Shown one piece after another: positions 52,022-61,179 of a DNA stretch of 64,000 bases. Under the pieces are notes generated by a model. That model worked only from the letters and a program-made list of their open reading frames with translations. It did not search any database and was not told the DNA's origin. Source of the stretch: Sutcliffiella horikoshii (lineage in GTDB: Bacteria; Bacillota; Bacilli; Bacillales; Bacillaceae_I); assembly GCF_008180725.1 (NCBI RefSeq), contig NZ_VTEV01000005.1, positions 1 through 64,000 of the forward strand, written 5' to 3'. The position numbers and the translations under genes were made by a program. The first letter of the stretch is position 1; each line of letters opens with the position of its first letter.

Positions 52022-52049
52022 TGAAACTTTTGTTCTACCTGTTCGTATC
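52022..52049 (+). promoter_or_regulatory. SigW-type promoter of the Spo0M-like gene
   Basis: TGAAAC, 16 nt, CGTATC matches the ECF sigma-W consensus (TGAAAC-N16/17-CGTA) exactly. It lies about 50 nt before the gene. In B. subtilis spo0M is part of the SigW regulon. Confidence 0.8.
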
Positions 52050-52099
52050 TTTAAATATACGAAAAATAAGTAATTATTCATTCCGGAGGTTTAGGCTAT

Positions 52100-52504
52100 A
52101 TGATAAAAAAGGTAATGAGCTATTTAAATATAGGTTCTCCTCATGTAGATTTAGTTTTGAATAATATGGAGTTAAATCCAGGTGAAAAAGTGACAGGTTC
52201 CTTTCACGTGGAAGGCGGTTGGGCTAGGCAGCACATAAAAAGATTAGAATGTGACCTTGTAAAAGAATTTCAAGGGGATACGATTGAAACAGTGGATGCT
52301 GTTACGACCATTCTTATGTCCATAAGTATGGATGCAAACGATAAGGCAGAGTATCCATTTTGCTATCAGCTTCCAACTCCATTAGAACCTACGACAGAAC
52401 ATATAAGCTATCGTTTCCACACGCGACTTATTTTTCAAGATGATGTGAAGAGCATTGATCATGATGAAATAGTTGTTCTAGGACGTGAAACAATTAAGGC
52501 CTGA
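52100..52504 (+). CDS. Spo0M-like protein, N-terminal arrestin-like domain only
   Basis: A 134-aa protein matching the first half of the Spo0M family (PF07070): VDLVLNNMELNPGEKVTGSFHVEGG and ECDLVKEF. Full Spo0M is about 258 aa; here a normal stop and terminator follow one domain, so it is a short paralogue rather than a frameshift (no Spo0M-like frame continues downstream). CCGGAGG is upstream of the ATG. A SigW-type promoter points to envelope-stress expression. Confidence 0.82.
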   Translation: MIKKVMSYLNIGSPHVDLVLNNMELNPGEKVTGSFHVEGGWARQHIKRLECDLVKEFQGDTIETVDAVTTILMSISMDANDKAEYPFCYQLPTPLEPTTEHISYRFHTRLIFQDDVKSIDHDEIVVLGRETIKA

Positions 52505-52536
52505 CTCCTTTTGTGGAGGCAGGCTTTTTGTTTTAG
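52495..52536 (+). terminator. terminator of the Spo0M-like gene
   Basis: CCTGACTCC / GGAGGCAGG stem followed by TTTTTG. Confidence 0.85.
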
Positions 52537-52611
52537 ATAATATCCGCATATTTCATTCTGATTTTTGGAAAGGTATAGAGAGGAAATTCATGAGGTAAAG
52601 AGGTTGTTTAG

Positions 52612-54090
52612 ATGAAGACTTCCAAGAAAGCATTCATAATGGAATCTATATCAGAGAATATAAATGCTGTAAAAAATCAATTAGGAAACAGTTCTGACTT
52701 ACAAGAAAGGGAGCTCGTTTTGCCATCCCTAAATACGAAGGTTCATTTGATTTACATAGAAGGAATTAACGACTCTACAAAAATAGAAGATTTTATCCTA
52801 TCTCCATTAGCAGATCTATCAGTCAGTCAGCTACAACCTATTGATTCAATTTTAGAGTTCTTACGCCTTCAAGTCATTCAAAGCATTATAATCAAGACTG
52901 CGAAGGGTATAGATACAGTTATACAAATGCTTTTGGACGGAAAAACTGCCATTTTTGTAGAAGGAGAAACGACTTGTCTATTGGCTGATACTGCAAAATG
53001 GCCGGAAAGAAGTGCTCCGGAACCCAAAGCGCAACGTACTTCTACGGGACCAAACATCGCCTTCAATGAAAGCGGAACGTACAATTTATCTCTTATCAGG
53101 AAAACAATCAAGAACCCATTGCTTCGAGTAGAAAAGGTACAAAATCCGAACATCCAGACCTCCATTTCCTTAGTTTTTATAGAAGGAGAAGTGGATAAAG
53201 AAATTTTATCTGAAGTAAGAAAAAAGATTGATGCAATAAATATACCTGTCTTACTTGATGTTAACTATTTGGAAGAGTCTTTAATTGATAATACTACATC
53301 TCTTTTTCCCTTAACTATTTCATCTGATCGGCCGGATGTGGTGTGCGCTGAGGTGCTGAGCGGGAAAATTGCCATTGTCATTGATGGAACACAGTTTGTA
53401 TTGACCTTGCCATCTGTATTCATTCAATTTTTTCAATCACCGGATGATTATTACACTCTAAATAGAAGTATTCAAACAAAGAGGGTTGGCAGGCTTTTCT
53501 TCTTTTTGCTTGCCATTCTTTTGCCTAGTTTATATATTTCTTTCACGTTGTATCATCCAGGTCTTATTCCAACCAGTTTGTTGATTGGACTCGTCGCTCA
53601 AAGAGAAATCGTTCCTTTCCCTACTATTGTTGAAGTGTTTGTTTTCCTGTGGCTCATCGTTATCATTACAGAAGGTTCACAACGCCTTCCCTCTGGAGTA
53701 GTATTGACTGTTGCCATTTTCTCTTCCATCATACTTGGTCAGCAAGCAGTAGAGGCACAACTGGTTCAACCAGCAACACTTGTAGTACTGGCTGCATCTT
53801 ATGTAATGTCCAGTGTAGTACCTATTTACAGCCTATCAGTTGCATATAAACGATTGACTTTTCGCTTCGTATTTCTAGCAGCACTGCTCGGCTTGTATGG
53901 AATTTTGATTGGCCTCATTGTACTTTTATTGCACCTTTGTTCCTTACGCTCGTTTGGAGTACCATACTTATCACCTTTGGCTCCATTCCAACCACAGGAT
54001 CAGAAGGATGCCGTATTCCGATTACCGATTCAGCATATCATCAGTAATGATAAATCCGTATTCAAAGAAGACCCCATGAGAAAAAAGTAA
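52612..54090 (+). CDS. spore germinant receptor A subunit (GerA family)
   Basis: A 492-aa GerAA/GerKA-type subunit of an inner-spore-membrane germinant receptor. The soluble N-terminal domain (about 1-290) is followed by four to five membrane helices (about 295-440). The otherwise conserved PYPTxxEA and REAGVRLP region appears as VPFPTIVEVF and TEGSQRLPSG, so this is a divergent member. The C-terminal SLAPFQPQDQKDAVFR matches the family. GAGG upstream of the ATG. First gene of a tricistronic A-C-B operon (gaps of 6 and 11 nt). Germinant unknown. Confidence 0.87.
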   Translation: MKTSKKAFIMESISENINAVKNQLGNSSDLQERELVLPSLNTKVHLIYIEGINDSTKIEDFILSPLADLSVSQLQPIDSILEFLRLQVIQSIIIKTAKGIDTVIQMLLDGKTAIFVEGETTCLLADTAKWPERSAPEPKAQRTSTGPNIAFNESGTYNLSLIRKTIKNPLLRVEKVQNPNIQTSISLVFIEGEVDKEILSEVRKKIDAINIPVLLDVNYLEESLIDNTTSLFPLTISSDRPDVVCAEVLSGKIAIVIDGTQFVLTLPSVFIQFFQSPDDYYTLNRSIQTKRVGRLFFFLLAILLPSLYISFTLYHPGLIPTSLLIGLVAQREIVPFPTIVEVFVFLWLIVIITEGSQRLPSGVVLTVAIFSSIILGQQAVEAQLVQPATLVVLAASYVMSSVVPIYSLSVAYKRLTFRFVFLAALLGLYGILIGLIVLLLHLCSLRSFGVPYLSPLAPFQPQDQKDAVFRLPIQHIISNDKSVFKEDPMRKK

Positions 54091-54096
54091 AGGCTG

Positions 54097-55302
54097 ATGG
54101 ATACCATGTGGAGAAAAAACTTACTACCAATCATTACTTCTGTATTTCTATTTGTATCAAGTCTAATTATTGGAAAAAATGCAGAAGATTCTCTTATCAG
54201 AGATTTAATCATTATCTCAGCTATTGCGGTAGACATGAAAGATGAGGATGAGGATTTTCTTGTTACAGTACAAGCCATTAACGCTCCCTCCGTAAAAGAC
54301 AGCGCATCAGAGAAATTAGGATTTGTTCTGTACCAAGAAAGTGGAAGGACTATTACTGAGGCGCTGCAAAAAATCCAGAAATCCTTCTCACGATATCTTT
54401 TCATGGATGATCTAGAAGTTATTCTTATAAGTGAAGAGATTGCTAAAAAACGCGGAATTGCAGATGTTGTGAATTACTTATTTCTAGAGCAGACCATTTC
54501 TTCTAATACCATGCTTTTTGTCAGTAAGGAGACGAGTGCTCATGACATTCTCGCTATGTTCACCCCATTCCATAAAGTATCATCAAAGAGGATTGTGGAC
54601 ACGATAGAGAACATCAAGGAATACTCTTCCTTTGCCTTCCCGGTCTTTCCTAATAGAGTAAAAAACTTTCTTCTAAACTATCCTGTTGTGAATAATGTGA
54701 TCCCCTATATCAGTATTGCAGGTGATGTGGAGGTAGGTTTAAAAAAGGAGAATATCGAAGCATATCAACCCAAATCTAAAATGGAGATAAACGGGATGTC
54801 TTATTTCAAAAAAGATAAATTGATTGATTTCCTTAGTTTAGAGGAAAGCAAGAATCTCTTATTTCTGATGGATAATGTGAGAGAAGGATCATTGGAAGTC
54901 AGCTGTCCAGAAGGTCCTGGATACTTTTCGTACCAATATAAAAAGTCCAAAACTAGCTTCAAGGTGGATTGGACTGGAGATTCACCTCAAATTGGCATAA
55001 AGGTTAAAACAAATGGGAGAATAATTGAATCTACCTGCAAAACAAGTTTCGAGCATCCAAATATGGATCTTTTCAGAAAACAGATAAGAAACCAACTAGA
55101 AGATTCCATTACTAACCTTATTCATAAAAGTCAAGCAGAGAACCTGGATTATATTGGATTCGCCAAGGAACTCTATATTTCAAAACCTAGTAAATGGCGC
55201 GATATTGAAGGAGAATGGGCAAGCGTTTTTCCTACTATTCCATTTGATTTAAAGGCAGATGTATCTATTCAACGCTCAGGAGATGCCATTTCATTAGATT
55301 AG
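54097..55302 (+). CDS. spore germinant receptor C subunit (Ger(x)C family), no lipobox cysteine
   Basis: A 401-aa Ger(x)C protein. Family members are lipoproteins anchored outside the inner spore membrane with a GCWD-type start. Here the N-terminal hydrophobic stretch (about 8-24) continues directly into GKNAEDSLIRDLIIISAIAVDMKD with no cysteine, so the usual lipid anchor is missing and the signal segment may stay as a membrane anchor. The IAVD strand, LEVILISEEIAKKRGI and the C-terminal Ger(x)C domain are present. Start at 54097 or at the ATG 54106. Middle gene of the operon. Confidence 0.85.
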   Translation: MDTMWRKNLLPIITSVFLFVSSLIIGKNAEDSLIRDLIIISAIAVDMKDEDEDFLVTVQAINAPSVKDSASEKLGFVLYQESGRTITEALQKIQKSFSRYLFMDDLEVILISEEIAKKRGIADVVNYLFLEQTISSNTMLFVSKETSAHDILAMFTPFHKVSSKRIVDTIENIKEYSSFAFPVFPNRVKNFLLNYPVVNNVIPYISIAGDVEVGLKKENIEAYQPKSKMEINGMSYFKKDKLIDFLSLEESKNLLFLMDNVREGSLEVSCPEGPGYFSYQYKKSKTSFKVDWTGDSPQIGIKVKTNGRIIESTCKTSFEHPNMDLFRKQIRNQLEDSITNLIHKSQAENLDYIGFAKELYISKPSKWRDIEGEWASVFPTIPFDLKADVSIQRSGDAISLD

Positions 55303-55313
55303 ACTAAGTTAGG

Positions 55314-56432
55314 ATGAAGTATCGTATGAACGTTACCAAAATTTCCATCTATCAGCTAATTACATTGTTAACCCTATTCCTTCTTGGTTCTTCTATTGTG
55401 CTTGGACTCAATTTAGAAGATGAGGAGAACGCCTGGCTCATCAACTCAGGAGCGGCTATCACTGGGGTTCTTCTTTTCTTCTTTTATGCCTACCTATTAA
55501 AAAGAAATGGATGGCCAGAGTTTCATAAACTCTTGGAGCAGGCATTCGGTAAGTTTTTAGGAAAAGCCCTTTTAATGCTCTATAGCGTTTATTTTCTTTA
55601 TATTGGAACAAGGGTACTGAAGGACTTCGTGTACTTTATCACTCAAACTTTTTATTACAATATCAATCATTGGATTATTGCTTTTGTCTCCGTCTGTCTA
55701 ATCTGCTACGCTGCCACTTTAGGTCTGGAGGCAGTGGCAAGGACGTCCGAGCTTTTGTTTATCTTTACCATTCTTCTAATCGCTCTGATTGTCTTTTTTT
55801 CCTTTTTGTCCGGGGTAATGATGGGGGAAAATATAAGGCCCATCATTGACTTGGACATCCTTGATTTAAGTAACTGGATTCAATACATCACTTTCCCTTA
55901 TGGGGAAATGGTTGTATTTCTTGTCCTATTTCCATTTCTAAACGACCATAATAAACTAATGAAACAAGGTTGGATGGGTGTCCTTTTCAGCGGAGTCATT
56001 CTAATTTCCATCACAGAAATCATCATTGCCATCCTTGGCGCAAAGGTAGCTTCCCTTTATACATATCCGTTGGTCAAAGCAATTGAAATGATAGAGTTTC
56101 TGGGAATCATCCAACACCTTGAGTTATTGACTGCTTTCGCCTTCATCATCGTAGGATTCGTAAAAGTATCTATATTTTTTATCGCAGGTTCAAAAGGCGT
56201 ATCATACATATTTCCCATCTTTCAGGAAAAATTCATTATCATTATACTTGGCGCTCTAATGTTTACCGGCAACTATTTCATAGCCAGAGATCTCCCAGAA
56301 CATCTCTTTATCGGCCTTGAAATGGTACCTCTTTACCTTCATGTGCCATTTCAATTTATGCTTCCTTTACTTATCCTGATTATTACTTGGGTTAAAGGAA
56401 TAAAAAAAAGGAGTAATAGGGTGGGGTATTAG
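55314..56432 (+). CDS. spore germinant receptor B subunit (GerAB/APC superfamily)
   Basis: A 372-aa membrane permease-like B subunit with ten predicted helices, the presumed germinant-binding subunit. It begins KISIYQLITLLTLFLLGSSIVLG as in GerAB, with AATLGLEAVARTSELLF conserved in helix 4-5. Start at 55314 has a poorly placed AGGA; the ATG at 55326 is an alternative 12 nt from it. Last gene of the operon; no clear terminator follows, and it converges with the Fur-controlled fbp-yku operon. Confidence 0.87.
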   Translation: MKYRMNVTKISIYQLITLLTLFLLGSSIVLGLNLEDEENAWLINSGAAITGVLLFFFYAYLLKRNGWPEFHKLLEQAFGKFLGKALLMLYSVYFLYIGTRVLKDFVYFITQTFYYNINHWIIAFVSVCLICYAATLGLEAVARTSELLFIFTILLIALIVFFSFLSGVMMGENIRPIIDLDILDLSNWIQYITFPYGEMVVFLVLFPFLNDHNKLMKQGWMGVLFSGVILISITEIIIAILGAKVASLYTYPLVKAIEMIEFLGIIQHLELLTAFAFIIVGFVKVSIFFIAGSKGVSYIFPIFQEKFIIIILGALMFTGNYFIARDLPEHLFIGLEMVPLYLHVPFQFMLPLLILIITWVKGIKKRSNRVGY

Positions 56433-56526
56433 AATAATTTTTAATTTTTAAATCCCCACCTTTCACTGCCCATAGGCTCTGGACTACATAGGAATTGAAC
56501 ATCCTTACAAATGGTAGCCATACCAT

Positions 56527-56655
56527 TTATTTATCACTAGCTTTTATCATTCTTGCCTGATCTATTTTATCCAATATCTTTTCCATTTTCACTTTATCTT
56601 TTAGAATATCTTGTTTGTTTTGCTCTATCAGTTGTTGCATCAGTTTCTTTCTCAT
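56527..56655 (-). CDS. Fur-regulated basic protein, FbpA/FbpB-like, 42 aa
   Basis: A 42-aa helical basic protein (MRKKLMQQLIEQNKQDILKD start) with the layout of the Fbp small proteins, which act with the FsrA sRNA in the B. subtilis iron-sparing response. AAAGGA lies about 9 nt before the ATG. It is 31 nt downstream of ykuP on the same strand, so it is most likely cotranscribed from the Fur-controlled ykuN promoter. Shorter than typical gene-finder limits. Confidence 0.75.
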   Translation of the reverse strand: MRKKLMQQLIEQNKQDILKDKVKMEKILDKIDQARMIKASDK

Positions 56656-56686
56656 TATTCTTTTCCTTTCTAAAAATAAGTAGTTG

Positions 56687-57139
56687 TTACGCGGACCTCT
56701 TTAGTTTCCCAACCACTTCGGATACAAATTTAGTAATTTCTACTTCATCCTCCGGTTCAGGGTTGAACTCTATTTTCAGTGGATCAGGAAATACACTTCC
56801 CCCACGGCTTTCAAGTAATTCTTTTAGATGATGAAGAGCACCACAGAACTCCGGGTACGATGTATCTCCCGAACCAAAAATTGCAAAAGGATGACCTTCA
56901 AGATCCATTTCCTCCAATTCATCCACTAAATCCAAACATTCATCTGGGTAATCACCATCACCCCAAGTATACATTCCTAAAATAGTTATATCATAGTGTA
57001 AAAGTTCCTCAGCACTATCAACACTATGTAAGTCTTCCAATACCACCTCATGCTGATGACTCTTTAGTTTTTCTGCAATGCTGTCTGCAATTGCCTCGGT
57101 GTTACCGGACATGCTTGCATAAAAAATTCCTATTCTCAT
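56687..57139 (-). CDS. ykuP: short-chain flavodoxin (YkuP-type)
   Basis: A 150-aa FMN flavodoxin, replacing ferredoxin under iron limitation. The phosphate loop is ASMSGNTEAIA (residues 8-18), with isoalloxazine loops MYTWGDGDYPDE and FGSGDTSYPEFCGA. The ATG at 57139 has AGGAGTG upstream; the longer frame to 57256 overlaps ykuO. Third gene of the ykuNOP operon, 13 nt after ykuO. Confidence 0.92.
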   Translation of the reverse strand: MRIGIFYASMSGNTEAIADSIAEKLKSHQHEVVLEDLHSVDSAEELLHYDITILGMYTWGDGDYPDECLDLVDELEEMDLEGHPFAIFGSGDTSYPEFCGALHHLKELLESRGGSVFPDPLKIEFNPEPEDEVEITKFVSEVVGKLKRSA

Positions 57140-57152
57140 ATTGTCACTCCTA

Positions 57153-58037
57153 TCAATGTAATAGGCTTGGAACTCCATATCTGTTGTTAATCCATTTACT
57201 TTCCACTGGGGATGAAATAAACAGTTGGTCTTCAAAGCCAGCTCCTCTAAATCCATGCCCTTCCACAGTCTCGATTGGAATCAAGGTCATACTCTCTCTA
57301 TCTATCTCATAAATTCTCGAATACCCAAATTCATCTCGGCTGGTAGTCGCATGCAAACGATTTTTTGCCATGAATATATCCAAAAACGCTTTCTCTGAAA
57401 GGGGCTGTTTAAAACAAATCCATGAATTATCAGCTCTTCTCATTTCCACAGAGCCTTCTCCAGTCTTTACGTTTCCTTTTGTAATAAACATAGAGTCCCT
57501 GTCTGAAATATAAATCGACGAGACCATCGAATTCTCTTCTCTTTTCACTAGTTTCAATTCCCCTGTGATGAGCGAGTACCTCCATACACCCCCGTGCTCC
57601 TTATTTACTTGTGTTCCAATGTAAATGTAATCCTCGGAAAAAAAGAGCGATCTAATTAATGGGGGAGCACTGAAAAATACAAATGGCTTAACAAGTGCCC
57701 AACTAGATCCATGATTTTTAGACACGTATAATTTACTACCACCATGTGTCACAATTAATCCTTCTTCATTTCCGGTTATATCCCATAACCGCTGTGGAAC
57801 AGAAAAAGTAGTATGGGTCCACTTCTTTTGGAACGGATCGTACCGCAGGATGGTACCACAATCTCCAATCCCAAAAATATATCTGCCCAAGCGGACAAGT
57901 TTATAAATATTTTGAGATAATCCATACTGCAGCAACCATTCTCCGTTTTCAAAAGAATAGATGCCTGATTTTTTGACCGCAACAAGAAATGGTATGTCAG
58001 GAGTAGATAATACGGCAGTGGAACCTCTGTTAAACAT
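57153..58037 (-). CDS. ykuO: YkuO-like beta-propeller protein
   Basis: A 294-aa protein between the two flavodoxin genes, as ykuO is in B. subtilis. Repeating short strands with SxxxGxxW/T-like turns (YVSKNHGSSWALVK; IYIGTQVNKEHGGVWRYSL) suggest a WD40/sialidase-like beta-propeller. No catalytic motif and no signal peptide. Its ATG overlaps the end of ykuN by 8 nt, with AGAAGGA upstream, indicating coupled translation. Role in iron-limited electron transfer unknown. Confidence 0.78.
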   Translation of the reverse strand: MFNRGSTAVLSTPDIPFLVAVKKSGIYSFENGEWLLQYGLSQNIYKLVRLGRYIFGIGDCGTILRYDPFQKKWTHTTFSVPQRLWDITGNEEGLIVTHGGSKLYVSKNHGSSWALVKPFVFFSAPPLIRSLFFSEDYIYIGTQVNKEHGGVWRYSLITGELKLVKREENSMVSSIYISDRDSMFITKGNVKTGEGSVEMRRADNSWICFKQPLSEKAFLDIFMAKNRLHATTSRDEFGYSRIYEIDRESMTLIPIETVEGHGFRGAGFEDQLFISSPVESKWINNRYGVPSLLH

Positions 58038-58500
58038 GATGAATGTTTCCTTCTGTTTTCTTCACCCAAGCATAAAATGTCTGAGCAAATTCCCTGCACT
58101 CCAGTTCCTGTTCATTGGTTTCAGGACCAAACTCCATCTTTAATGTTTGGTTATAAACTTCTGCTCCACAACTTTTAAATTTGTGAGCAAAAGTATCAAC
58201 TGCTGCACAAAATTTAGGATATGCATGATCTCCTGAACCAAAACAGGCTACAGGAATGCTATCTAGCTTCAAGTCATCCAGTTCTTCATAAAAATCCTCG
58301 GCCTCATATGGAAGATCACCATCTCCCCAAGTATAAGATCCGATAAGAATTCCGTTAAAAGTAATTATTTCCTCCATATCCACCGTGTCCAGACATTCCG
58401 AAACAACCTCGCAGCCTTTAGCATGTAACTCATCTTGCAAAATATTAGCAATATCTTCTGTGTTGCCAGACATACTTACATATCCTATAAATATTCGCAT
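58030..58500 (-). CDS. ykuN: short-chain flavodoxin (YkuN-type)
   Basis: A 156-aa FMN flavodoxin. The phosphate loop is VSMSGNTEDIA, with YTWGDGDLPYEAEDF and CFGSGDHAYPKFCAA loops. In B. subtilis YkuN donates electrons to cytochromes such as BioI and to fatty-acid desaturase. The ATG at 58500 has GAGGTG eight nt upstream; the TTG at 58506 is too close. First gene of the operon, under a promoter whose spacer is a Fur box. Confidence 0.93.
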   Translation of the reverse strand: MRIFIGYVSMSGNTEDIANILQDELHAKGCEVVSECLDTVDMEEIITFNGILIGSYTWGDGDLPYEAEDFYEELDDLKLDSIPVACFGSGDHAYPKFCAAVDTFAHKFKSCGAEVYNQTLKMEFGPETNEQELECREFAQTFYAWVKKTEGNIHHV

Positions 58501-58518
58501 TCCCAAGACACCTCTAGT

Positions 58519-58533
58519 TGATAATCGTTTTCA
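58519..58533 (-). promoter_or_regulatory. second, degenerate Fur box
   Basis: TGATAATCGTTTTCA resembles the 7-1-7 Fur site with two mismatches in the right half. It lies between the main promoter and ykuN. Confidence 0.45.
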
Positions 58534-58548
58534 ATTAATATACTGCCA

Positions 58549-58584
58549 TCATAGTTGATAATGATTATCAGTGTCAATAACTTT
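58549..58584 (-). promoter_or_regulatory. ykuN promoter with Fur box in the spacer
   Basis: Minus strand: TTGACA, 18 nt, TATGAT. The spacer contains TGATAATCATTATCA, a perfect 7-1-7 Fur box (plus-strand 58556-58570). Fur-Fe binding would directly block RNA polymerase, giving iron-limited expression of the operon. Confidence 0.88.
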
Positions 58585-58662
58585 CTTGAATTTTTATGAA
58601 AAAAACTCAAGTTAGTACATATACTCTTTTTGTAAATGTCGTTTAAAGGAGGAGAGGTATAT

Positions 58663-58896
58663 TTGAGGAATATGAATGATTTTCGCCTTAGGAAAATCCA
58701 GGGACTAGCACAAGAAATTATGGATGAAGTAAACAAGCATAAGCTAGAAGAGAAAGACCTTGAATTACTGCATTTAGTCATTGATAATTTATCGAGAGCT
58801 GTGGTTGATGTCACAGACCCTAATGGGAATTACTCCATAGATTATCTAGAGAAAAAGGTCGTAAAGGCTCACTCTCTTTTGATGAAACAGGGATAG
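58663..58896 (+). CDS. hypothetical helical protein, 77 aa
   Basis: Not recognised. A small soluble helical protein (NDFRLRKIQGLAQEIMDEVNK; ELLHLVIDNLSRAVVDVTD). The TTG at 58663 has AAAGGAGG ten nt upstream; the ATG at 58672 is an alternative. Divergent from the Fur-controlled operon, so the Fur site about 95 bp away might also affect it. A bidirectional terminator follows. Confidence 0.65.
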   Translation: MRNMNDFRLRKIQGLAQEIMDEVNKHKLEEKDLELLHLVIDNLSRAVVDVTDPNGNYSIDYLEKKVVKAHSLLMKQG

Positions 58897-58905
58897 ATTT
58901 ACACA

Positions 58906-58950
58906 CAAAAAAGAACCGTTGCACCTAAACATGCAACGGTTCCTTTTATG
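58906..58950. terminator. bidirectional terminator between the 77-aa gene and ptsG
   Basis: AAGAACCGTTGCA / TGCAACGGTTCCTT, a 12-bp perfect stem with A/T runs on both sides. Confidence 0.92.
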
Positions 58951-58955
58951 ATTCT

Positions 58956-60992
58956 TTAAGAAATGGTTACGCGACCCTTCTCTCCAACTCTTACACTACC
59001 ATCCTTAATCTCAACCGCTTCTCCAGCAGCCAAGTTTGTAAAAATGATCGGTGTGAAAATGGATGTCGCTTCTTCTGACACAATGCGAAGGTCTACGTTC
59101 AGTAACGCTTGTCCTTGCTCGACTGTGTCTCCTTGTTCTACTAAACTTTCAAAACCCTTTCCTTTTAGGTTAACTGTGTCAATTCCGACATGCACAAGGA
59201 CTTCGCGTCCGTCAGCCGTTTCGATGCCGATTGCATGTTTTGTCGGGAACAGGTTCACAATTTTCCCAGCAACAGGTGATACCACTTTTCCGTCAGTGGG
59301 TTCGATGGCAAAGCCGTCACCCATCATTTTTTGTGAGAAAATTTTATCAGGAACTTCAGAAATAGGTAGTAGTTTACCAGTCATCGGCATAACTACATCA
59401 AACTCTGCTGAAGTAGCCACTGCTCCAGCATCCGCGGTTTCATTTTCTGCCGTTGCCGCTACTTCTTGCTTCACTGGCGTTTTCCCACTCAAGATATCTT
59501 GAATCTGTCCTTTGATCGTTTCAGAACGTGGTCCGAAAATTGCTTGAATATTGCGGTCAATTTGCATAACGCCTGCTGCACCTAACTTTTTCAAGCGCTC
59601 TTTATCTACTTGCTCCACATCTTTCACACTAACACGAAGACGAGTGATACAAGCGTCCAGGTTTGTAAGGTTTTCTCTTCCGCCAAGTGCTTCTAGTACA
59701 CCAAATGGCAGTTCATCAACGGAACCAGAACCTGCTTCCGCTTCCTCTGTTTTTTCCTCACGACCTGGAGTCATTAAGTTAAATTTCTTAATTGCAAAAC
59801 GGAATCCGAAGTAGTAGATAACTGAGAATACTAGACCTACAGGAATCACCAACCACCATGCTGTCGCATTTGGAAGGATACCAAATAGAATGTAGTCAAT
59901 GACACCACCGGAGAATGTCATCCCAATTTTTACATCTAAAATATGCATGACCATGAAGGAAAGTCCTGCAAACACTGCGTGAATTGCGAACAATACTGGT
60001 GCTACGAATAAGAAACTGAACTCAAGCGGTTCTGTAATACCTGTCAAGAAAGATGTCAATGCAGCAGAACCCATGATACCTGCTACAAATTTCTTGTTTT
60101 CAGGACGTGCACAATGATAGATTGCTAGAGCTGCTGCCGGAAGACCAAACATCATGAATGGGAATTTACCTGTCATGAACGTTCCAGCTGTAAGCTCGGC
60201 ACCGTCTTTCACCTGCTCCATGAAAATACGTTGGTCCCCACGAACCAATTCCCCTGCCGCGTTTGTGTAAGAACCGAATTCAAACCAGAATGGAGAATAG
60301 AAAATATGATGCAAGCCAAATGGAATTAGTCCACGTTCAATTACCCCGAAAATAAATGCTGCCAGTGTACGGTTTGATTCTGTCATAAAATAAGAGAACG
60401 TATTTAGTCCTTCTTGCGCGAATGGCCATACAAAGTTCATGACCACCCCAAGTACAAGTGCGGAAGCTGCCGTTACAATCGGAACGAAACGCTTACCGGC
60501 AAAGAACCCTAAGTAAGATGGCAATTCGATATTGTAGAACTTATTGTACATATACGCACCGAGCACCCCGGCTATGATACCGCCGAATACCCCGGTTTGA
60601 AGGGTTGGAATTCCTAAAACATTCGCAAGTGCAGGGTCTGACCCGACCTGATCAGCAGTAACTCCACTGATTACACTCATCGTAACGTTCATAATTAAGT
60701 AACCGATCATTGCTGCAAGACCGGCAACCCCGTCTCCTCCAGCAAGTCCAATGGCTACCCCGATTGCAAAGAGTAGTGGCAGGTTGGAGAATACGATGCT
60801 GCCTGCCTGTTCCATGATTTGTGCAAGTAGCACGAGTGCATCTGCCTCTAAAAAGCCGAGGCGGCTAGTTAAGTTCGGGTTTTGCATGGCATTACCGAAT
60901 GCGAGCAGGATTCCTGCTGCCGGAAGCAATGCGACAGGAAGCATGAGGGCTTTCCCGATACGCTGCAGTAAACCGAATGATTTCTTAAACAT
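58956..60992 (-). CDS. ptsG: PTS glucose-specific transporter subunit IICBA
   Basis: A 678-aa glucose permease that imports and phosphorylates glucose. The membrane IIC domain fills residues about 1-400 ([15 protein letters not shown] is the conserved sugar-binding segment). Domain IIB has its phosphorylated Cys in [11 protein letters not shown] (about 448). Domain IIA has the active His in [10 protein letters not shown] (about 602). Full length, order C-B-A as in B. subtilis PtsG. Downstream of glcT, with a RAT/terminator leader, and without ptsH-ptsI directly following. Confidence 0.95.
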   Translation of the reverse strand: MFKKSFGLLQRIGKALMLPVALLPAAGILLAFGNAMQNPNLTSRLGFLEADALVLLAQIMEQAGSIVFSNLPLLFAIGVAIGLAGGDGVAGLAAMIGYLIMNVTMSVISGVTADQVGSDPALANVLGIPTLQTGVFGGIIAGVLGAYMYNKFYNIELPSYLGFFAGKRFVPIVTAASALVLGVVMNFVWPFAQEGLNTFSYFMTESNRTLAAFIFGVIERGLIPFGLHHIFYSPFWFEFGSYTNAAGELVRGDQRIFMEQVKDGAELTAGTFMTGKFPFMMFGLPAAALAIYHCARPENKKFVAGIMGSAALTSFLTGITEPLEFSFLFVAPVLFAIHAVFAGLSFMVMHILDVKIGMTFSGGVIDYILFGILPNATAWWLVIPVGLVFSVIYYFGFRFAIKKFNLMTPGREEKTEEAEAGSGSVDELPFGVLEALGGRENLTNLDACITRLRVSVKDVEQVDKERLKKLGAAGVMQIDRNIQAIFGPRSETIKGQIQDILSGKTPVKQEVAATAENETADAGAVATSAEFDVVMPMTGKLLPISEVPDKIFSQKMMGDGFAIEPTDGKVVSPVAGKIVNLFPTKHAIGIETADGREVLVHVGIDTVNLKGKGFESLVEQGDTVEQGQALLNVDLRIVSEEATSIFTPIIFTNLAAGEAVEIKDGSVRVGEKGRVTIS

Positions 60993-61042
60993 ATGTGTTC
61001 CTCCTAGGTATTTTTATATGCAGTTGTTGAACAGAAGCAAAA

Positions 61043-61155
61043 CAAAAAGGCATGAGTCAAAAGAAAAGGTATACGAAGTAAAGGTAGATAGACTTCTACC
61101 GTGTTTCTTCGTTTACGCTTTCTTCCGCTCATGCCTGCATGACCAGTAACACGTG
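61043..61155 (-). promoter_or_regulatory. ptsG leader: RAT antiterminator site and overlapping terminator
   Basis: Minus strand: the RAT-like CACGTGTTACTG ... AGGCATGAGCGG (61122-61155) overlaps the 5' arm of a terminator whose stem GGCATGAG (61128-61135) pairs with CTCATGCC (61049-61056) followed by TTTTTG. Within the loop, CGAAG/CTTCG and GGTAGA/TCTACC extend the stem. GlcT bound to the RAT would prevent termination, as in B. subtilis ptsG. Confidence 0.88.
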
Positions 61156-61179
61156 AAAAAAGTGTTTGGGATATTATAT

